Assembly: GCF_036417845.1 (NCBI RefSeq)
Contig: NC_090020.1
Span: forward strand, 33,526,425-33,590,424
Direction of reading: 5' to 3'
Source: Apteryx mantelli
Taxonomy: Eukaryota > Chordata > Aves > Apterygiformes > Apterygidae
Length of the DNA stretch: 64,000 nt
Shown one piece after another: positions 1 through 33,960 of this stretch. Both the position numbers and the translations under genes were made by a program. Position 1 is the stretch's first letter. Each line of letters starts with the position of its first letter. The notes beneath the pieces were generated by a model that searched no databases, was not told the DNA's origin, and worked only from the letters and a program-made list of their open reading frames with translations.

Positions 1-984
1 AAAATTCAGAATACAGTTTTTAAACAAAGATAACGTTCTCTCAGTGAGGACAGTTCATCACCCCTTTTAGGTTACTGAAAACCCTAATACCTGTTCTACT
101 GTTTCAGAGAGATTTTTCTATTTATCTGCAAAAATAAGAATCAACTCAGTCTTGGTTCAAAACAGATTTGTGAATTTTAATATAAGTGATGGTAAACAAG
201 AAAGCCCACTCTTTTTCTGTTTTCACTTTATCATTAGAAAATTCTAGATTACATAAATATTCACTTTTTACTCCTGTTAGCAGTACGGAGTGCCAAAGAG
301 AAAAATATTTGGCAAAAAAACCCTATTTAAATTAGGAGTATATTCTAAACTCTGCTTTCAAGGATTAAAAATATTTTTGGTGCATGAACACTATTCTCTG
401 TCATTACAATTCTAATATCTTCATTGATTTTAAATTGGCTGCAGATGGAGTCTGTCTACGGTCCTAAGCAGACTTTAGCCCAGTCCCTAATGCTCAGTAA
501 TTATCCACAGGCATTATGTTTACATTTTTATACTGTATTAAATATTTGGGTAACTGGCTGTTTACCCATTTGTTAAGTTAGGAAGCACAAACACAAACAA
601 TCCCATATCCCCAGATATTTTAAATACCACATTCTAATCGCCTCTTTCACGGCACAACCTTCTGGGGTTTTCCTTGCTGCTCAGCGGCACTGACAAGAAT
701 AGCAATTCACCACTCCTGGCAGAAGAGCAGCCAGTGTTGGAACATCCAAAAAACCTGCAAATCACAAATCTGCAGGAGGCTGGCTTAATCAGTAGCAACA
801 CCAGTATTTGGCAGAGACACCATTAATAAAAAAGGCAGTAGCAGGATGGAGAGCTACAGAATTCCCTATTTTACTGCTTGTACAGACTAAAAAGCATGAA
901 GAAGGTACAGAAAATTCCCCTGTCCTTAAATGCCACATTACTCACCACTGTGTTGCAATAAGACACCAGATGATGATGATTTGT

Positions 985-1017
<33 letters not shown>

Positions 1018-1474
1018 AAAAAAGCACCTGCCTACTACCATTTGTTCTATTTGTATCACTAAAGGAAAACTTGAAGTCATTAGCACATGCTGCAAATGCC
1101 TAAAAGACATCACTAAGCTATGCACAACTTCTTTCAAAGGGAATATTCAGCCTAAAAATGCAACACCAAAGGGCCATTTGATAAATCTGTCAGGCAACAC
1201 CTAGTGTTTAGAAGTGCAAATGACTGTCTTGAAAAGATTACCTAAACAAAAATCAAAATTCCTTATTTAAAAACTTCTCTAGTTGATTATATATCAGCCA
1301 ACTTCTACAAATGCCTTATCTGGTTTTGTTACAATGCATAATATATAAGCTAGGCAACAATCAGAAATCTGCTACTGAACTGCTTTAATTGGCTCCTAGC
1401 TTCCTAAGCCACCTTTTTTTGCAGGACCATATTTAGCTGACCTTTTACTGTAAGAAAAATATTGTTTTACTGAC
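1..1474 (-). other. CDC14B: CDC14B intron 6 (part)
   Basis: AT-rich sequence downstream of exon 6. No further CDC14B exon was found. It contains an uninterrupted run of 28 A on the plus strand at 988-1015, which the open frames there simply read through. Nothing else is recognised. Confidence 0.7.
988..1015 (+). repeat. Poly-A run, 28 A
   Basis: Twenty-eight consecutive A in CDC14B intron 6. No recognisable retrocopy body precedes it, so it is treated as a homopolymer. Confidence 0.95.
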
Positions 1475-24699
<23,225 letters not shown>

Positions 24700-24785
24700 G
24701 GCGGAGGCGGCCGCGCCGCTACGGTGGGTGCGAGGCGGCGCGGCTCATCCCCGCCGCGCCGCTCCCCGCGGGGCCCGGGCTGCCG

Positions 24786-24846
24786 GAGGGAGGGAGGGAG
24801 GGAGGGAGGGAGGAGGCACCGGCGGGGAGGGGAGGGGAGGGGAGGG
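24786..24846. repeat. (GGGA)n and (GGGGA)n purine repeats
   Basis: Seven GGGA units followed, after a short spacer, by several GGGGA units on the plus strand, within the CDC14B leader. It is a long purine tract capable of G-quadruplex or triplex structure. Confidence 0.9.
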
Positions 24847-24850
24847 ACCC

Positions 24851-24852
24851 CG

Positions 24853-24883
<31 letters not shown>

Positions 24884-24884
24884 A
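24851..24884. repeat. (CGG)n/(CCG)n trinucleotide repeat in CDC14B leader
   Basis: About eleven CGG-type triplets with a single TGG interruption, reading CCG in the CDC14B transcript. Such tracts are often unstable and form strong RNA structure. Confidence 0.9.
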
Positions 24885-25017
24885 GCTGACGCGTCTCCGC
24901 GGACACCGCCCCCTCCCGCCGCCCCATGCACCTACCGCCCCCCGCCCCGAACCGGCGGCAGCGCGCCACCACCTCCCCGCGCCCCCCTCCCTCCCCCGCC
25001 GCCGCCACCACCGCTGC

Positions 25018-25075
25018 TGATTGGGTCAGGGCGGCGTGGCGTCACCAGCGCGGAGCGGCCGGGGCGGTGATGTCA
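25018..25075 (-). promoter_or_regulatory. CDC14B: CDC14B core promoter: CCAAT box and CRE-like sites
   Basis: On the minus strand 25025-25018 reads CCCAATCA(G), a classic NF-Y CCAAT box about 320 bp upstream of the CDC14B ATG. Upstream of it on the same strand are a half CRE (CGTCA at 25040-25044 on the plus strand) and an ATF/CRE variant TGATGTCA at 25068-25075. No TATA box is seen. NF-Y boxes usually lie 60-100 bp upstream of initiation, which would put the start near 24920-24960. That start is inferred, not observed. Confidence 0.55.
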
Positions 25076-25560
25076 CAGTGGCCGGCCGTAACAGGTGGGA
25101 CGGGGGGCGGGTGTGGAGACGGGGCGCGAGCGTGGCTGTTAGGGTCTGGCCGCTGCCCGCCGTGCTGAGGCGCCGCGCGCCCCCCCGCCGCCGCGGGGGG
25201 CTCCGCTCATGGCTGCCCCGCAGCAGCGCGTAGCCGGGGCTCCGCGGCGGCCCCCTGGCGCCTCCGCGGGGTCTCCGCGGGCGCGGTCAGCCAGGGCCTC
25301 GGAGAGGGCGCGAGTCTGCCAAGAGCAGACGCGTGACAGTTAATTAACGGTGGACTCCCACGCGCCCTTCGCCGGGCACCGTGCCGCCCTTTCCCCGTCG
25401 CTCGGAGTCGCGCCTGCTGCCCGTGTGGCATCTCGCGTGGGGACGGGGCTCGCAGAGGGCAACGCCGCGGGAATAGGGCTCCTTGGGGTGCGAAGGCACA
25501 AGCTGCGGGCACCTGTGAGGCAGTGTGAGGGGTTTGCTCCCGTGAAAGGGCCTGGAACGT

Positions 25561-28329
25561 GGGTTCTCACCTAAAACTCTGCCTTCTTGGGAAGGGCGTA
25601 TTTTAAATCGCATTGGCGCGTATCAGTCTCTCGGATACCTATGGCAATATATACAAAGCAAGGATTACTGTGGGGAGGTTTTACCTTTCTTGTTAGACCA
25701 ACTGATGTGGTTGGAAAGAAAACAATCCAGTACACACATCTTTCTTCTGCCCTGAAAATATAAATGATTTATTTGAAAGGTTACACTAGTTATTTTTGTA
25801 TCTACTTCTCAAGCACCATGATACTTTAAAATACGCTAGTACTTTAAGTAGGTGTTCAAATAAACCAAGAGCATGGTTGAAACAACTTCTAAAAACTGCA
25901 GCCTCCCATCTCTGTCTAATTGGTCATGCCAAAAGCCCTCACTGAAAGTATTCTACCCTCAGCTGAGTATGAGGTCAGCGATTATGTCCCACTGTTTTCC
26001 GCCTTTCACTGCATCCCTTATTTTTAAAATTTTTTAAATAGCGGAAGAGACCTAAAATTGTGCTGATGTTTTGAAAATCTTTTCTCTTATGGAGAAACAT
26101 GGCGATCATTCTTACAATTTATTATGCGTGAAGGGGGATTGCTGTCTCACAGAGCTCCAGTGAAGCTGTGGGCAGATGCAGTAGTCCATCTGCATGCAAC
26201 AAATGTAGGGCTTATGCCTTAATTAGGATTGTTCTTCTACTGAATCCTCCTCTGTGTCTCCTTCTCTCTTTTTGTTTGTCTTTGCTTTCTGAAGAAGTGG
26301 TGATTTTGCTGGAATAACACAGAGGCCATGATATGGTTCCTGTCAGTATTGAAATGGGTGAGGACAGATGACTTCCATCTATAGAGCTGTCAAACTACAA
26401 CCTAATGCCTTCCAATCCCTTTCAAAGGTATACATTTCTTTTAGGTATAGTTAATTTAATTTACTGTTATGTATGTAAAATTTATCAGTAAAAGTATTCC
26501 CATCATATTTTTTTTAATTCTACTGACAGCAAAACTAGCAGAAAAACAGACAGCCAAGCAATTCCTTTAAAATCAAAGCACTGCGGCACCAAGAACATGA
26601 AAATGAAATGGCTGCAAAACAAAAGTGGAGCTAAATTCAGTGACCTTGACAGTGGTGATCAGATAAATGAATTAGAGTGGAAACACTACAAAGATACTGG
26701 TTATTTATCATTCTTTCACTTTGAATATATTTTAAATTTTCTGCATTTCTAATAACACTTGTGTTTAACAAACACAGGAACAGTTTTCTAGCTTGCTTTT
26801 TGCTCTGGTGTCACTAACATACAGGCAGTTGGGATCCAGAGTTTCTGACTTACTCAGAAATGTTGTTAAAGTGCAAGAACCCTGGAAAGAGGGAAAGATA
26901 GTTTTTTATTTATGAATGTAGAGACAGTGGTTCATTAAAAGCAGACCTTACTCTTGTGAATCGTAGCTGCCAGAAGGGCTCTTGAGCTGGTCACAGTCTA
27001 TTATGCTAAATACTGAGAAAGGCTCAGGCCAACTCTGACGTCATGAGAGTTCAAAGTCTGCACATGGTCACTTCCAGTCCTGTTTTGAGTGCTGTTTCGT
27101 CAAAGCAGGGAATTGAACACAATACTTTCACAGTAATAATATCCTTCTCTCAAATATCTGAATCATCAATAAAACATATGTATATAATTAATAAGTTGCT
27201 GTGGGATAGTACCTTCTGCTGGAATTACATTACTTAATATCTTTTTTTTTCAGCATGAGTTTTATTTTTGGTCAAAGAAACTGCATTTAATTTCACATGA
27301 TCTTAATGGTATAGAGCTCTCAAGAGTTTACTCTGGGCCTGCCAGTGAGCTTAAAGGATGCAGGGACAAACCTCTTCATAGAAAACCATTTTACAATTGC
27401 ATTATTGTTAAGGTTTAAAATAGGAGAGATTTGCAGTTGAGGTATGTATGAATAGTAGCAGTTTACAGTGAAGACCAAAAATCATGAGCTGCAGAGTAGG
27501 ATGTGCTCCTCCATAAATCTTGGATAATCTCATTTTAAAATTGCTAAAATGCAGCTCATAGATTGCAGAGGGGAAGTTCTACTTTAATGAAAGCAATAGA
27601 TTCTGAACATAAATATTGCCAGAAAAATAGGTAATGAGAAATCAGACAACCACAGACCAAAATGTTATTGTCCTCAGCTCTGCTGTCTATGACAGAAATA
27701 ACTAAGGGTATTTTTTCAAAGACCTTTTGCTCTGAGAGAGCAAGGGAAACTTTACCTACAAGTGAAAAATTTTCTGTAAATATTCACAGGAAGACAGTTA
27801 ACCAACTATGGCCTACTTTAAAACTGACAATCTGATCAGAAATACGTTGAAGACACACCTCTCCCTGTTTTATAAACCTACCTTTTGTGTGTACAGAAAA
27901 GAACTGCAGACAACAGATGATATATTTAAAATATTTATTTAAAATGATAAAAAGTATTTTATAGTGTCTCTGTCAGTGCCAGATACAAGAGTATGCATAA
28001 GCTTAAGTCTCAGTTGTGATTTTTCAAGGTAAATTTTAATATGTTTGTCACACAGTGCTGGAACCTTTAAAATATCACTGAAAAATATTTAATTGAAAAG
28101 GCAGTATGATCTGCTGAAAGACAAGAATCTCAAGTTCCTTCTGAGCAAAGCCAGGTTTAGAGGTTTTCCCACCATAGTTTAGTGCATCCTGAACAAAGAT
28201 TTTTAAAATGTATTAACAAGATTGTTTGATTAGAAAATAATAAGCAAAAGGAATTTTTGCAATAAGAGTTATTTTTATATTATATACAATGGAAATAGCA
28301 CTTTTGTGTCCATCTTCAATGCAAGGTAG
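25561..28329. other. Intergenic gap between PRXL2C 3' end and CDC14B CpG island
   Basis: AT-rich DNA of about 2.8 kb with no gene recognised. The PRXL2C 3' UTR may extend into its right-hand part, since a further AATAAA (minus strand) occurs at 27939-27934. Confidence 0.6.
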
Positions 28330-28335
28330 TTTATT
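28330..28335 (-). terminator. PRXL2C: Candidate PRXL2C poly(A) signal
   Basis: AATAAA on the minus strand about 100 nt after the stop codon, giving a very short 3' UTR. Another AATAAA at 27939-27934 would give about 500 nt. The sequence alone cannot say which is used. Confidence 0.4.
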
Positions 28336-28435
28336 CAGATGTCCCATAAAGACACAACAGTACTCATGCTGGTGGGAATTCTCTGGAGTATTGTCCTTGT
28401 AGTTTACAAATAAAAAGTGATGTATTGTCTCAGTG

Positions 28436-28563
28436 TCATATGTCAATGATCTGGGATTTGTTTGTGAAATTTACTGTTTTAACTCCTGCCAGCTGCAAAA
28501 CTGTGTTAATGGGAGCATGATCCAACCTGTGTTTATCAAGGTGCAAAAAATGAACTTCATTAC
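28436..28563 (-). CDS. PRXL2C: PRXL2C coding exon 6 (stop codon)
   Basis: 128 nt, acceptor TTCCAG. It encodes (G)NEVHFLHLDKHRLDHAPIN, then TVLQLAGVKTVNFTNKSQ and IIDI followed by TGA at 28438-28436. It matches the human C-terminus block by block. Confidence 0.95.
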
Positions 28564-31500
28564 CTGGAATGGAATGAGAAAAAAATGTAAATAGTCGAAT
28601 AAAATATTCATTTATTTTAAGACATAAGTGAATCAAAGAGGCATTCTGATTTCGTACTAGTTCTTGTAAAACTGTGTATTAGCTCTGTAGATTTCACAAT
28701 ATATTGTATTTTAAACTATGGCATGGATTTTTTTAATTAAGATTTTTTAAGTTATAGAAAGAAGGGGCATTGAGGGATGTAACTGAATTAAATCTGCTGT
28801 AACAGGATGCTTCCCAATGATTCAAAGAGATGATTTTGTCACGCTATAGCTTCCCTTCATGCTTTATTCCTCTGCTAAAACACATTAAACGCCTAAGATC
28901 AAATGTAAAAACAGAGTGTAAGCAAACATGGAGTTGTCAAAAAAAAACCAAACAAAAAAACCCCTCCAAACTTCAAGCCAGTTGTTCCACTACACTGAAG
29001 GCAACACTCCTACTGATCAGGACGGTGATCAGCTTTGTGCCCTCTCTGTGGGAGGCGGAACAATGCAATGCCACTGCTGCAGGGTTCTTCTGGACAGCAG
29101 ACTCACACAGCCAACACACGACTCCCCTTCCTCCTTAGGAAGCCTCAGGATAGCAGCCAAGATAGAAGCAGATAAGGCAAACAGCTGAAGGAGGGGACTG
29201 TAACTTCCAGACAGAACAAACAGGCTCACCTGGGCCTAAAATCAAAGTTCCTCCCTGCTGAGCTGGATCTCCTTGGAAATCAAAAGCTGGGCCAGTCATC
29301 GCTCTCCACATACTCCTAATACTTCCCAAGAGCATGTTTGATTTTACATGAGGGCTCTGCACTAAACAAAACAGCAAAATACTTGTTACCTAGAAATACA
29401 AAACTACATAAGGCAAAACCAAAATTAAGTTGTTTCTATGAATAGCCTACAATTTCCTGATTACTGAAGAAACACAAGTTTCTCAAAGTTTAGACAAAGT
29501 AAAGTACAGCCTACAAGAGATGGTCTGATGGGCAGCTCCCTTCCTATTTCTGTCATGATCATATTATTTTATCAGAGCATTCTTGTTTTATTCTGTGTAA
29601 GACAAATCAAGGTCAGAAAATTACTCTTACCTGATGTGCCTGGTGTGTTGTTACCTTCACCTCTTTTCATGCCAAGTGTTTTATAAATTTCCCTTTGTGG
29701 ATCTACATATATTTCATGTGTATACCCAGTTAAACTGCAAAAGGGCTGCAAAATATGTGCATACAAAAAATATGTTTAAGGTTGAGATAGTAATTAATTA
29801 GGATCTACTGACAGTGGAAAAATACTCTGAAAAAATCCTGATATTAAAACCTCTGAATCCATCATGTTAAATGAAATTAAAGGCCAAAATTTTTAGCCCT
29901 GAAGCTTTTACTAAAACACAGCTTCCAGTGAAATCAAGCAAAGATTTTCCTGAACAATTCTGAAAAAACAAAATTTTTAGTTATTTGTTTTAGTCATGTA
30001 CTACTATTAGGATTGTTTCATGGAAAATGAAAAGAGCTCATTTTTCTGTGGTTGTAAATGATCATCCTTTCCCTCAGAACAAAATCCTTCAGTGTAAATC
30101 GTTAAAACATAAAACAATAGAAAATACTCTTTACTTAATTACATTACTTAATGACTGCTTTACCTTGATGTGGTGATAAGATGACTGTCCAATAACTATA
30201 AGCCTCACATTTGCATCCTAGAACAGAACGTAGATATTGAAACTATAAAGAGGAACTCTGTTTCTGCATGGCTGCAAAACATTAGCAGAATCTAGTGTTC
30301 CAAGTTAGTCATCAGGGTATACTGAGTTAAAATTATTTGAAATTAAAGTCACTTACATACTTGGAGCACTTGCTTTTGTCTGTCCTCTACAGTAAGTGGA
30401 TGTACTAATTTATTGAGGGATAAATTATTTTTTTAAAGGTATCTTTTAAGTTACAGGTATGTAAATTTTTATGTTCTCTTTAACATTAGTAGAGTCATAT
30501 TTTCAACTGATTGCAAGCTGTTTATGATTTTGGAAATGTAAATTTTTACCTGCATCTAGAAAAGCAACATGCAAATGTTGGTGCATGTACAGGTACCTCT
30601 GTGATTTACATATACCAATGTCCATTAATATATATATATAACCTGCATCCACGTGTACTGATATCTTTTGCAGGTGCAACATTAGGGCTGAGCCTAAAAT
30701 ACAGGCCAAAACGTAAGTTAATTTAGATGCCAGTAATACAGTTAACGGAATTTAAGATTATTCAAATATTATGATACAATGCTTGCCCATCCCCAATAGA
30801 ATCACTTTGACTTTGCTTTTTAGTGAAAGAAATCCTCCTAAAAATCAAATACTCATACTAAAAAAAGCAAGGACGAATTTGATTCTCTTTATATATTTAT
30901 TTTAGTGGCCAAATTTAAAAAATGTCATACTGAGTAACGTTAACTGAACGGTTAAGAAAAATCTTGCCCTGAGAAGGGAAGCTGAAGCTTCTCTACTGAG
31001 AAGGGATCCTGAAGAAGTTGCTCCTCTACATCCCCAAGTTCCTATTACATCTAAGCCCTGCTGGGTCTCTGTCATCAGCTATGCTGCTGTTGGGAACAAA
31101 ATGTGACAAAATTTAAATCAGCAGGCTAGAAGAGACAGATTGATCTTTCTAATTTAGCAGAGGATCATTGTCTTTCCCTGGTATCTCCTACTGCTCAACA
31201 AATACCAGTCCGTGGCAACCCCTGCCTACTCCATTTCTCCTTTCTGTCACTATGTCACTCCTGTTTGTGCAGCTGCCTGGTGAACAGGTTACAGAACTGA
31301 TGCAGCTTACAAATAACCTACAGAAAAAGACTATTTTTAATCCAGATCAACTTTCTGATCTTGTTCCATGCACCACCATCAGTCAGCTGTACCAGCATAA
31401 TAGAAACGGCAGTAGTTAGTGGTAGAGAATAGGCAGCTGCCCAGAGCAACACTAATTGAGAAAGAAATGCCTGTCAAATCTTGTCTAACTGTTCAGAACA

Positions 31501-32532
31501 CAGTCAAAAAAACAGCATCAAGCTAATAGTGCAGGGAGAAATAATGCTGCTGCAAATGAGCATGTAGCGCAATAGATTCCTTCATGTGTCTCCTAGGCAG
31601 ATACATTATGGTAATTGTAGCAAACAATGGAAGTATTAACTTTGTTTTGAGCTACTGTTTTATTCCTAGAAGGCTTAAACATCATGCAAACATGCAGCAG
31701 GAGGTAAGAGATCTGTGTGACTACAGCAACCCCCTGTACAAATACATATTAAGGACATTGTACTTACTTCTAAAAAACTCTTGGGGACTTTTGCCAGGTC
31801 TTCTACATACTCCTTGCAGGTGTAACATAAAAAATTCTGCAACATAGCCAGTTGGACATGTCAGAAAGACGTAATTGCATAGCAGTGAAGCATCGGAGTC
31901 TGACTTCAGGCACAAACCAGAAACTGGGAACAGGAGACACTAAACTTCATTGCAGCAGCCAAATTTGGATTAGGGTCTTGGTTTTATCCAAGGCTGAACA
32001 GGGACACTGGGTTTGAGGCCTTGCTATTATTTATCACCGGGAATGTGACAGCTGGCTTATTGGACAGGGAAATTGGGGAACATAATAGTTGTTTCCCTAA
32101 ACACATGGTAGTAGATTTCTTTCCCTTCAGATAAAAGTTATATCTTTTACCAAAGAATGGGGGTTCGTGAAAACAACTGATCTGTTTTCTAATATTTTCT
32201 TTTCTCTCTGCTGCAGCCTAGCCTGTTTAAGGCCCTCTCCATTTATAGCCAAGCTAGAGCTCCCTGCATGTAACTTGTTTTCTAGTTTGCTTAAGTGCCT
32301 CTAAGCTCCAGACAGGCAAGCTAAATCTGCCTGGAAACTCCTTTCTTCTCACCCGCACAAACACCACAATCGCTTTCTGCTCCCCATACAGGGCCCTGAA
32401 GGGGACCTTTTTCCCGTCCGCATCTACCACCAGGCACTGGGCGGCCTCTTGCAGTTCCTCTGGCTCCGGGTGCTGCGAGACGTGCGTGCTGCAGATCTGC
32501 TGCGTGACGGGGGCTGCCGGAGGATAGGCCAT
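28436..32532 (-). CDS. PRXL2C: PRXL2C (AAED1), peroxiredoxin-like 2C, complete in six exons
   Basis: Thioredoxin-fold protein of the AhpC/TSA-like Prxl2 group. Predicted to be an antioxidant; the human protein has been linked to ERK/AKT signalling and glycolysis (family knowledge). Coding exons on the minus strand are 32353-32532, 31768-31836, 30164-30217, 29631-29745, 29230-29361 and 28436-28563. All introns are GT-AG and phases match, giving 678 nt = 225 codons plus TGA, one residue shorter than human. Blocks seen are KKVPFRALYGEQKAIVVFVR (last strand before the active site), NFLCYTCKEYVEDLAK with the CxxC motif at about residues 64-67, ANVRLIVIGQSSYHHI, GYTHEIYVDPQREIYK, DFQGDPAQQGGTLILGPG and RLDHAPINTVLQLAGV. 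It lies upstream of CDC14B on the same strand, as in human. Confidence 0.96.
28564..29229 (-). other. PRXL2C: PRXL2C intron 5
   Basis: About 670 bp with no recognisable feature. Open frames at 28830-29188 on the plus strand are non-coding shadows partly overlapping exon 5. Confidence 0.75.
29230..29361 (-). CDS. PRXL2C: PRXL2C coding exon 5
   Basis: 132 nt: two bases finishing Val, 43 codons, then one base of Gly. It encodes QSPHVKSNMLLGSIRSMWR, then AMTGPAFDFQGDPAQQ and GGTLILGP. Acceptor TTTAG|TG, donor CCAG|GTGAGC. A nearby alternative AG five bases in would break the frame. Confidence 0.93.
29631..29745 (-). CDS. PRXL2C: PRXL2C coding exon 4
   Basis: 115 nt: 38 codons plus one base. It encodes PFCSLTGYTHEIYVDPQR, then EIYKTLGMKRGEGNNTPGTS. 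Acceptor TTGCAG, strong donor CAG|GTAAGA. A second, weaker donor (GAAG|GTAACA) lies 24 nt earlier, ending at 29655, in the same phase. Confidence 0.93.
29746..30163 (-). other. PRXL2C: PRXL2C intron 3
   Basis: About 420 bp of AT-rich intron; nothing else seen. Confidence 0.75.
30164..30217 (-). CDS. PRXL2C: PRXL2C coding exon 3
   Basis: 54 nt = 18 codons, DANVRLIVIGQSSYHHIK. Acceptor TTCTAG, donor AAG|GTAAAG. Nearly identical to the human block ANVTLIVIGQSSYHHIE. Confidence 0.95.
30218..31767 (-). other. PRXL2C: PRXL2C intron 2
   Basis: Largest intron of the gene, about 1.55 kb, AT-rich. No repeat or RNA gene was recognised. Confidence 0.75.
31768..31836 (-). CDS. PRXL2C: PRXL2C coding exon 2 (CxxC motif)
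   Basis: 69 nt = 23 codons, NFLCYTCKEYVEDLAK then VPKSFLE. Acceptor TTGCAG, donor GAA|GTAAGT. It contains the C-Y-T-C redox motif, CYIC in human. Confidence 0.95.
31837..32352 (-). other. PRXL2C: PRXL2C intron 1
   Basis: About 520 bp between exon 1 and the CxxC exon; nothing else seen. Confidence 0.75.
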
Positions 32533-32780
32533 GGCTGAGTGGCCTCACTCCAGCTCTCGCTGTCTTTGCCTGGCTTTCCTGGCCTGGAAGAACGGAGGAA
32601 AAGAAAGGCGGAGCCAGACAGAAAAGCTCAGGGGGGATGTGACCGTGATGAAGTATCGAGGCTTGGTGGGAGGGTATCATCTCTATTCCTGGAACGGATC
32701 CACCTCCAATAGCAGCAGGGTCAGCAGCTGAGTGCTCCACGTCTGCAGATGTTTCACTCACTTAAGGAGGAGTTGAAGAG
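32340..32780 (-). promoter_or_regulatory. PRXL2C: PRXL2C promoter and 5' leader, weak CpG cluster
   Basis: A modest GC rise with scattered CpG surrounds exon 1, much weaker than the CDC14B island. The promoter must lie just right of 32532. No TATA or CCAAT element could be pinned down, so the start site is not assigned. Confidence 0.5.
32353..32532 (-). CDS. PRXL2C: PRXL2C coding exon 1 (start codon)
   Basis: The ATG is at 32532-32530 and the exon encodes 60 codons ending GTG CGG|GTGAGA. The N-terminal half (MAYPPAAPVTQQI and following) is variable; the second half, from CLVVDADGKKVPF to VVFVR, is conserved. A longer frame on the same strand that starts further upstream (32761) is in another register and is not the gene. 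Confidence 0.93.
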
Positions 32781-33529
32781 TTTGGGGCCTTTGAGTAAAT
32801 AAAGAGCGAAATCAGCTGCCAAAATCATTGCATATCAGGGGAGCCAGAATGCAGTTTGTTCCTGTAAAACATAACAAAACCATAACCAAACACACCAGAA
32901 ATTATGTGTAATCAGAGCACTGATGTTACTGTAAGGTCTCAAGATCAGAGTTTGCTTTGCAGGATGCCGCAACAGTTCAGAGGATTGTGGGTGAACTGAA
33001 AACTTCTGTCTTCTAGGAAGTGTCAAGCTGCTGCATCAGAAAGGGCAGAGCCTATTTTCCTGTTTTGAAGTAAACATAAACTTTGGCAGGTGAACAGAGA
33101 TATAGAGGATGCTGAGCAGTACAGATGTTCATATTGGTACAGAAACAACACATAGAAATGAATGAACTGAACAGAACTTCTTAAAATAAGAAAAACACCG
33201 GACAGATGAAAAATATTTCAATCTGTAAGGGTGTATTTTGTTAGCTGAAAGTTCATGAAGTGAGTTCAGCACCTTTTTCTTAACAGAGAGAGAAAAAGTA
33301 GTATGAGAGGGAATAGGACTGGATGGATCTCCAGAAGTTATTCTCCTTTCTGAGGCCCTCTGATGGTGTTAATTCTGGAGTGCCCCTTGGCAAACTGACC
33401 CTGTTTGGGGTCAAACACAAATCCCCTGTACTTTGGATTAAGCCCATTGCTTCTTACACTGTTGGAAGTGAGCACATGGAACAGGTTGATCCCTTTGCTG
33501 CATCAAGTTTTTGTCACTGAGCAGACTAT
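32781..33529. other. Intergenic, upstream of PRXL2C
   Basis: AT-rich sequence without recognisable genes or repeats. Confidence 0.6.
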
Positions 33530-33960
33530 TGCAAGGCTGCCCTCAATTTGTTTCCTAGACTAAACAGTCCCATTTTTTTCAATTCTTTCTTCTCATAGGT
33601 TGTGTTTTCTAGAACTCCTAGAACACATGGCTTGTATTTTCCTCTGGACTTTCCAGATGGTTTCCATTATTTGTGAAGTTCAGAGCTTAAAACCAGACAC
33701 ATTATTTTAGCTAAGTGGCAGGTTTACTTCACACATCTCGGGGGCTGTGCATCCATTTAAACACTGTGGTTATCTCTTTTGCAACAGCACATTATTGACT
33801 CGCATTCAGCCTGAGGTCCACTATAACCCCCAGCTGCTTTTCATCAGGCCTTCCCTGGCAGGGAGTGCATTACTACCGTTCCTCTGATAATGCTCAGTGA
33901 AAGAAATTCTCTCTAACTTCAGTATGTCTGAAAGGTCAAATTAGCTCTATATAAGACATT
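33530..33960 (-). mobile_element. Ancient CR1-type LINE fragment (3' part, minus orientation)
   Basis: The plus strand reads like the antisense of an old amniote CR1 3' region: a CTAGACTAAACAGTCCCA start, a CTCATAGG then TCTAGAAC section, a CTCTGGACTTTCCAGATGG section, TTTTGCAACAGCACATTATT, and the GTCCACTATAACCCCCAGCT block that in the intact element codes near the end of the reverse-transcriptase frame. It is heavily decayed, without a usable frame, and more diverged than the CR1 at 54.5 kb. Limits are by eye. Confidence 0.7.

Larger units (their letters stand above)
24700..24960 (-). promoter_or_regulatory. CDC14B: CDC14B 5' leader with GC-rich repeats and upstream ORFs
   Basis: Stretch between the inferred start and the CDC14B ATG. 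It carries (GGGA)n at 24786-24813, (GGGGA)n at 24823-24846 and (GGC)n at 24851-24884 as read on the plus strand, that is CCG and TCCC repeats in the RNA. An upstream ATG at 24931-24929 opens a 70-codon frame ending at 24719, about 20 nt before the real start. A second in-frame ATG at 24748-24746 gives a 9-codon version. Whether the 24931 ATG is transcribed depends on the exact start site. Confidence 0.5.

Noticed and set aside
800..1015. Possible processed retrocopy ending in a poly-A tail
   Set aside because: No recognisable mRNA-derived sequence precedes the A28 run and no target-site duplication was evident.
32321..32761. 146-codon minus-strand frame across PRXL2C exon 1
   Set aside because: It is in a different register from the real exon 1 frame and reads through the donor into the intron.
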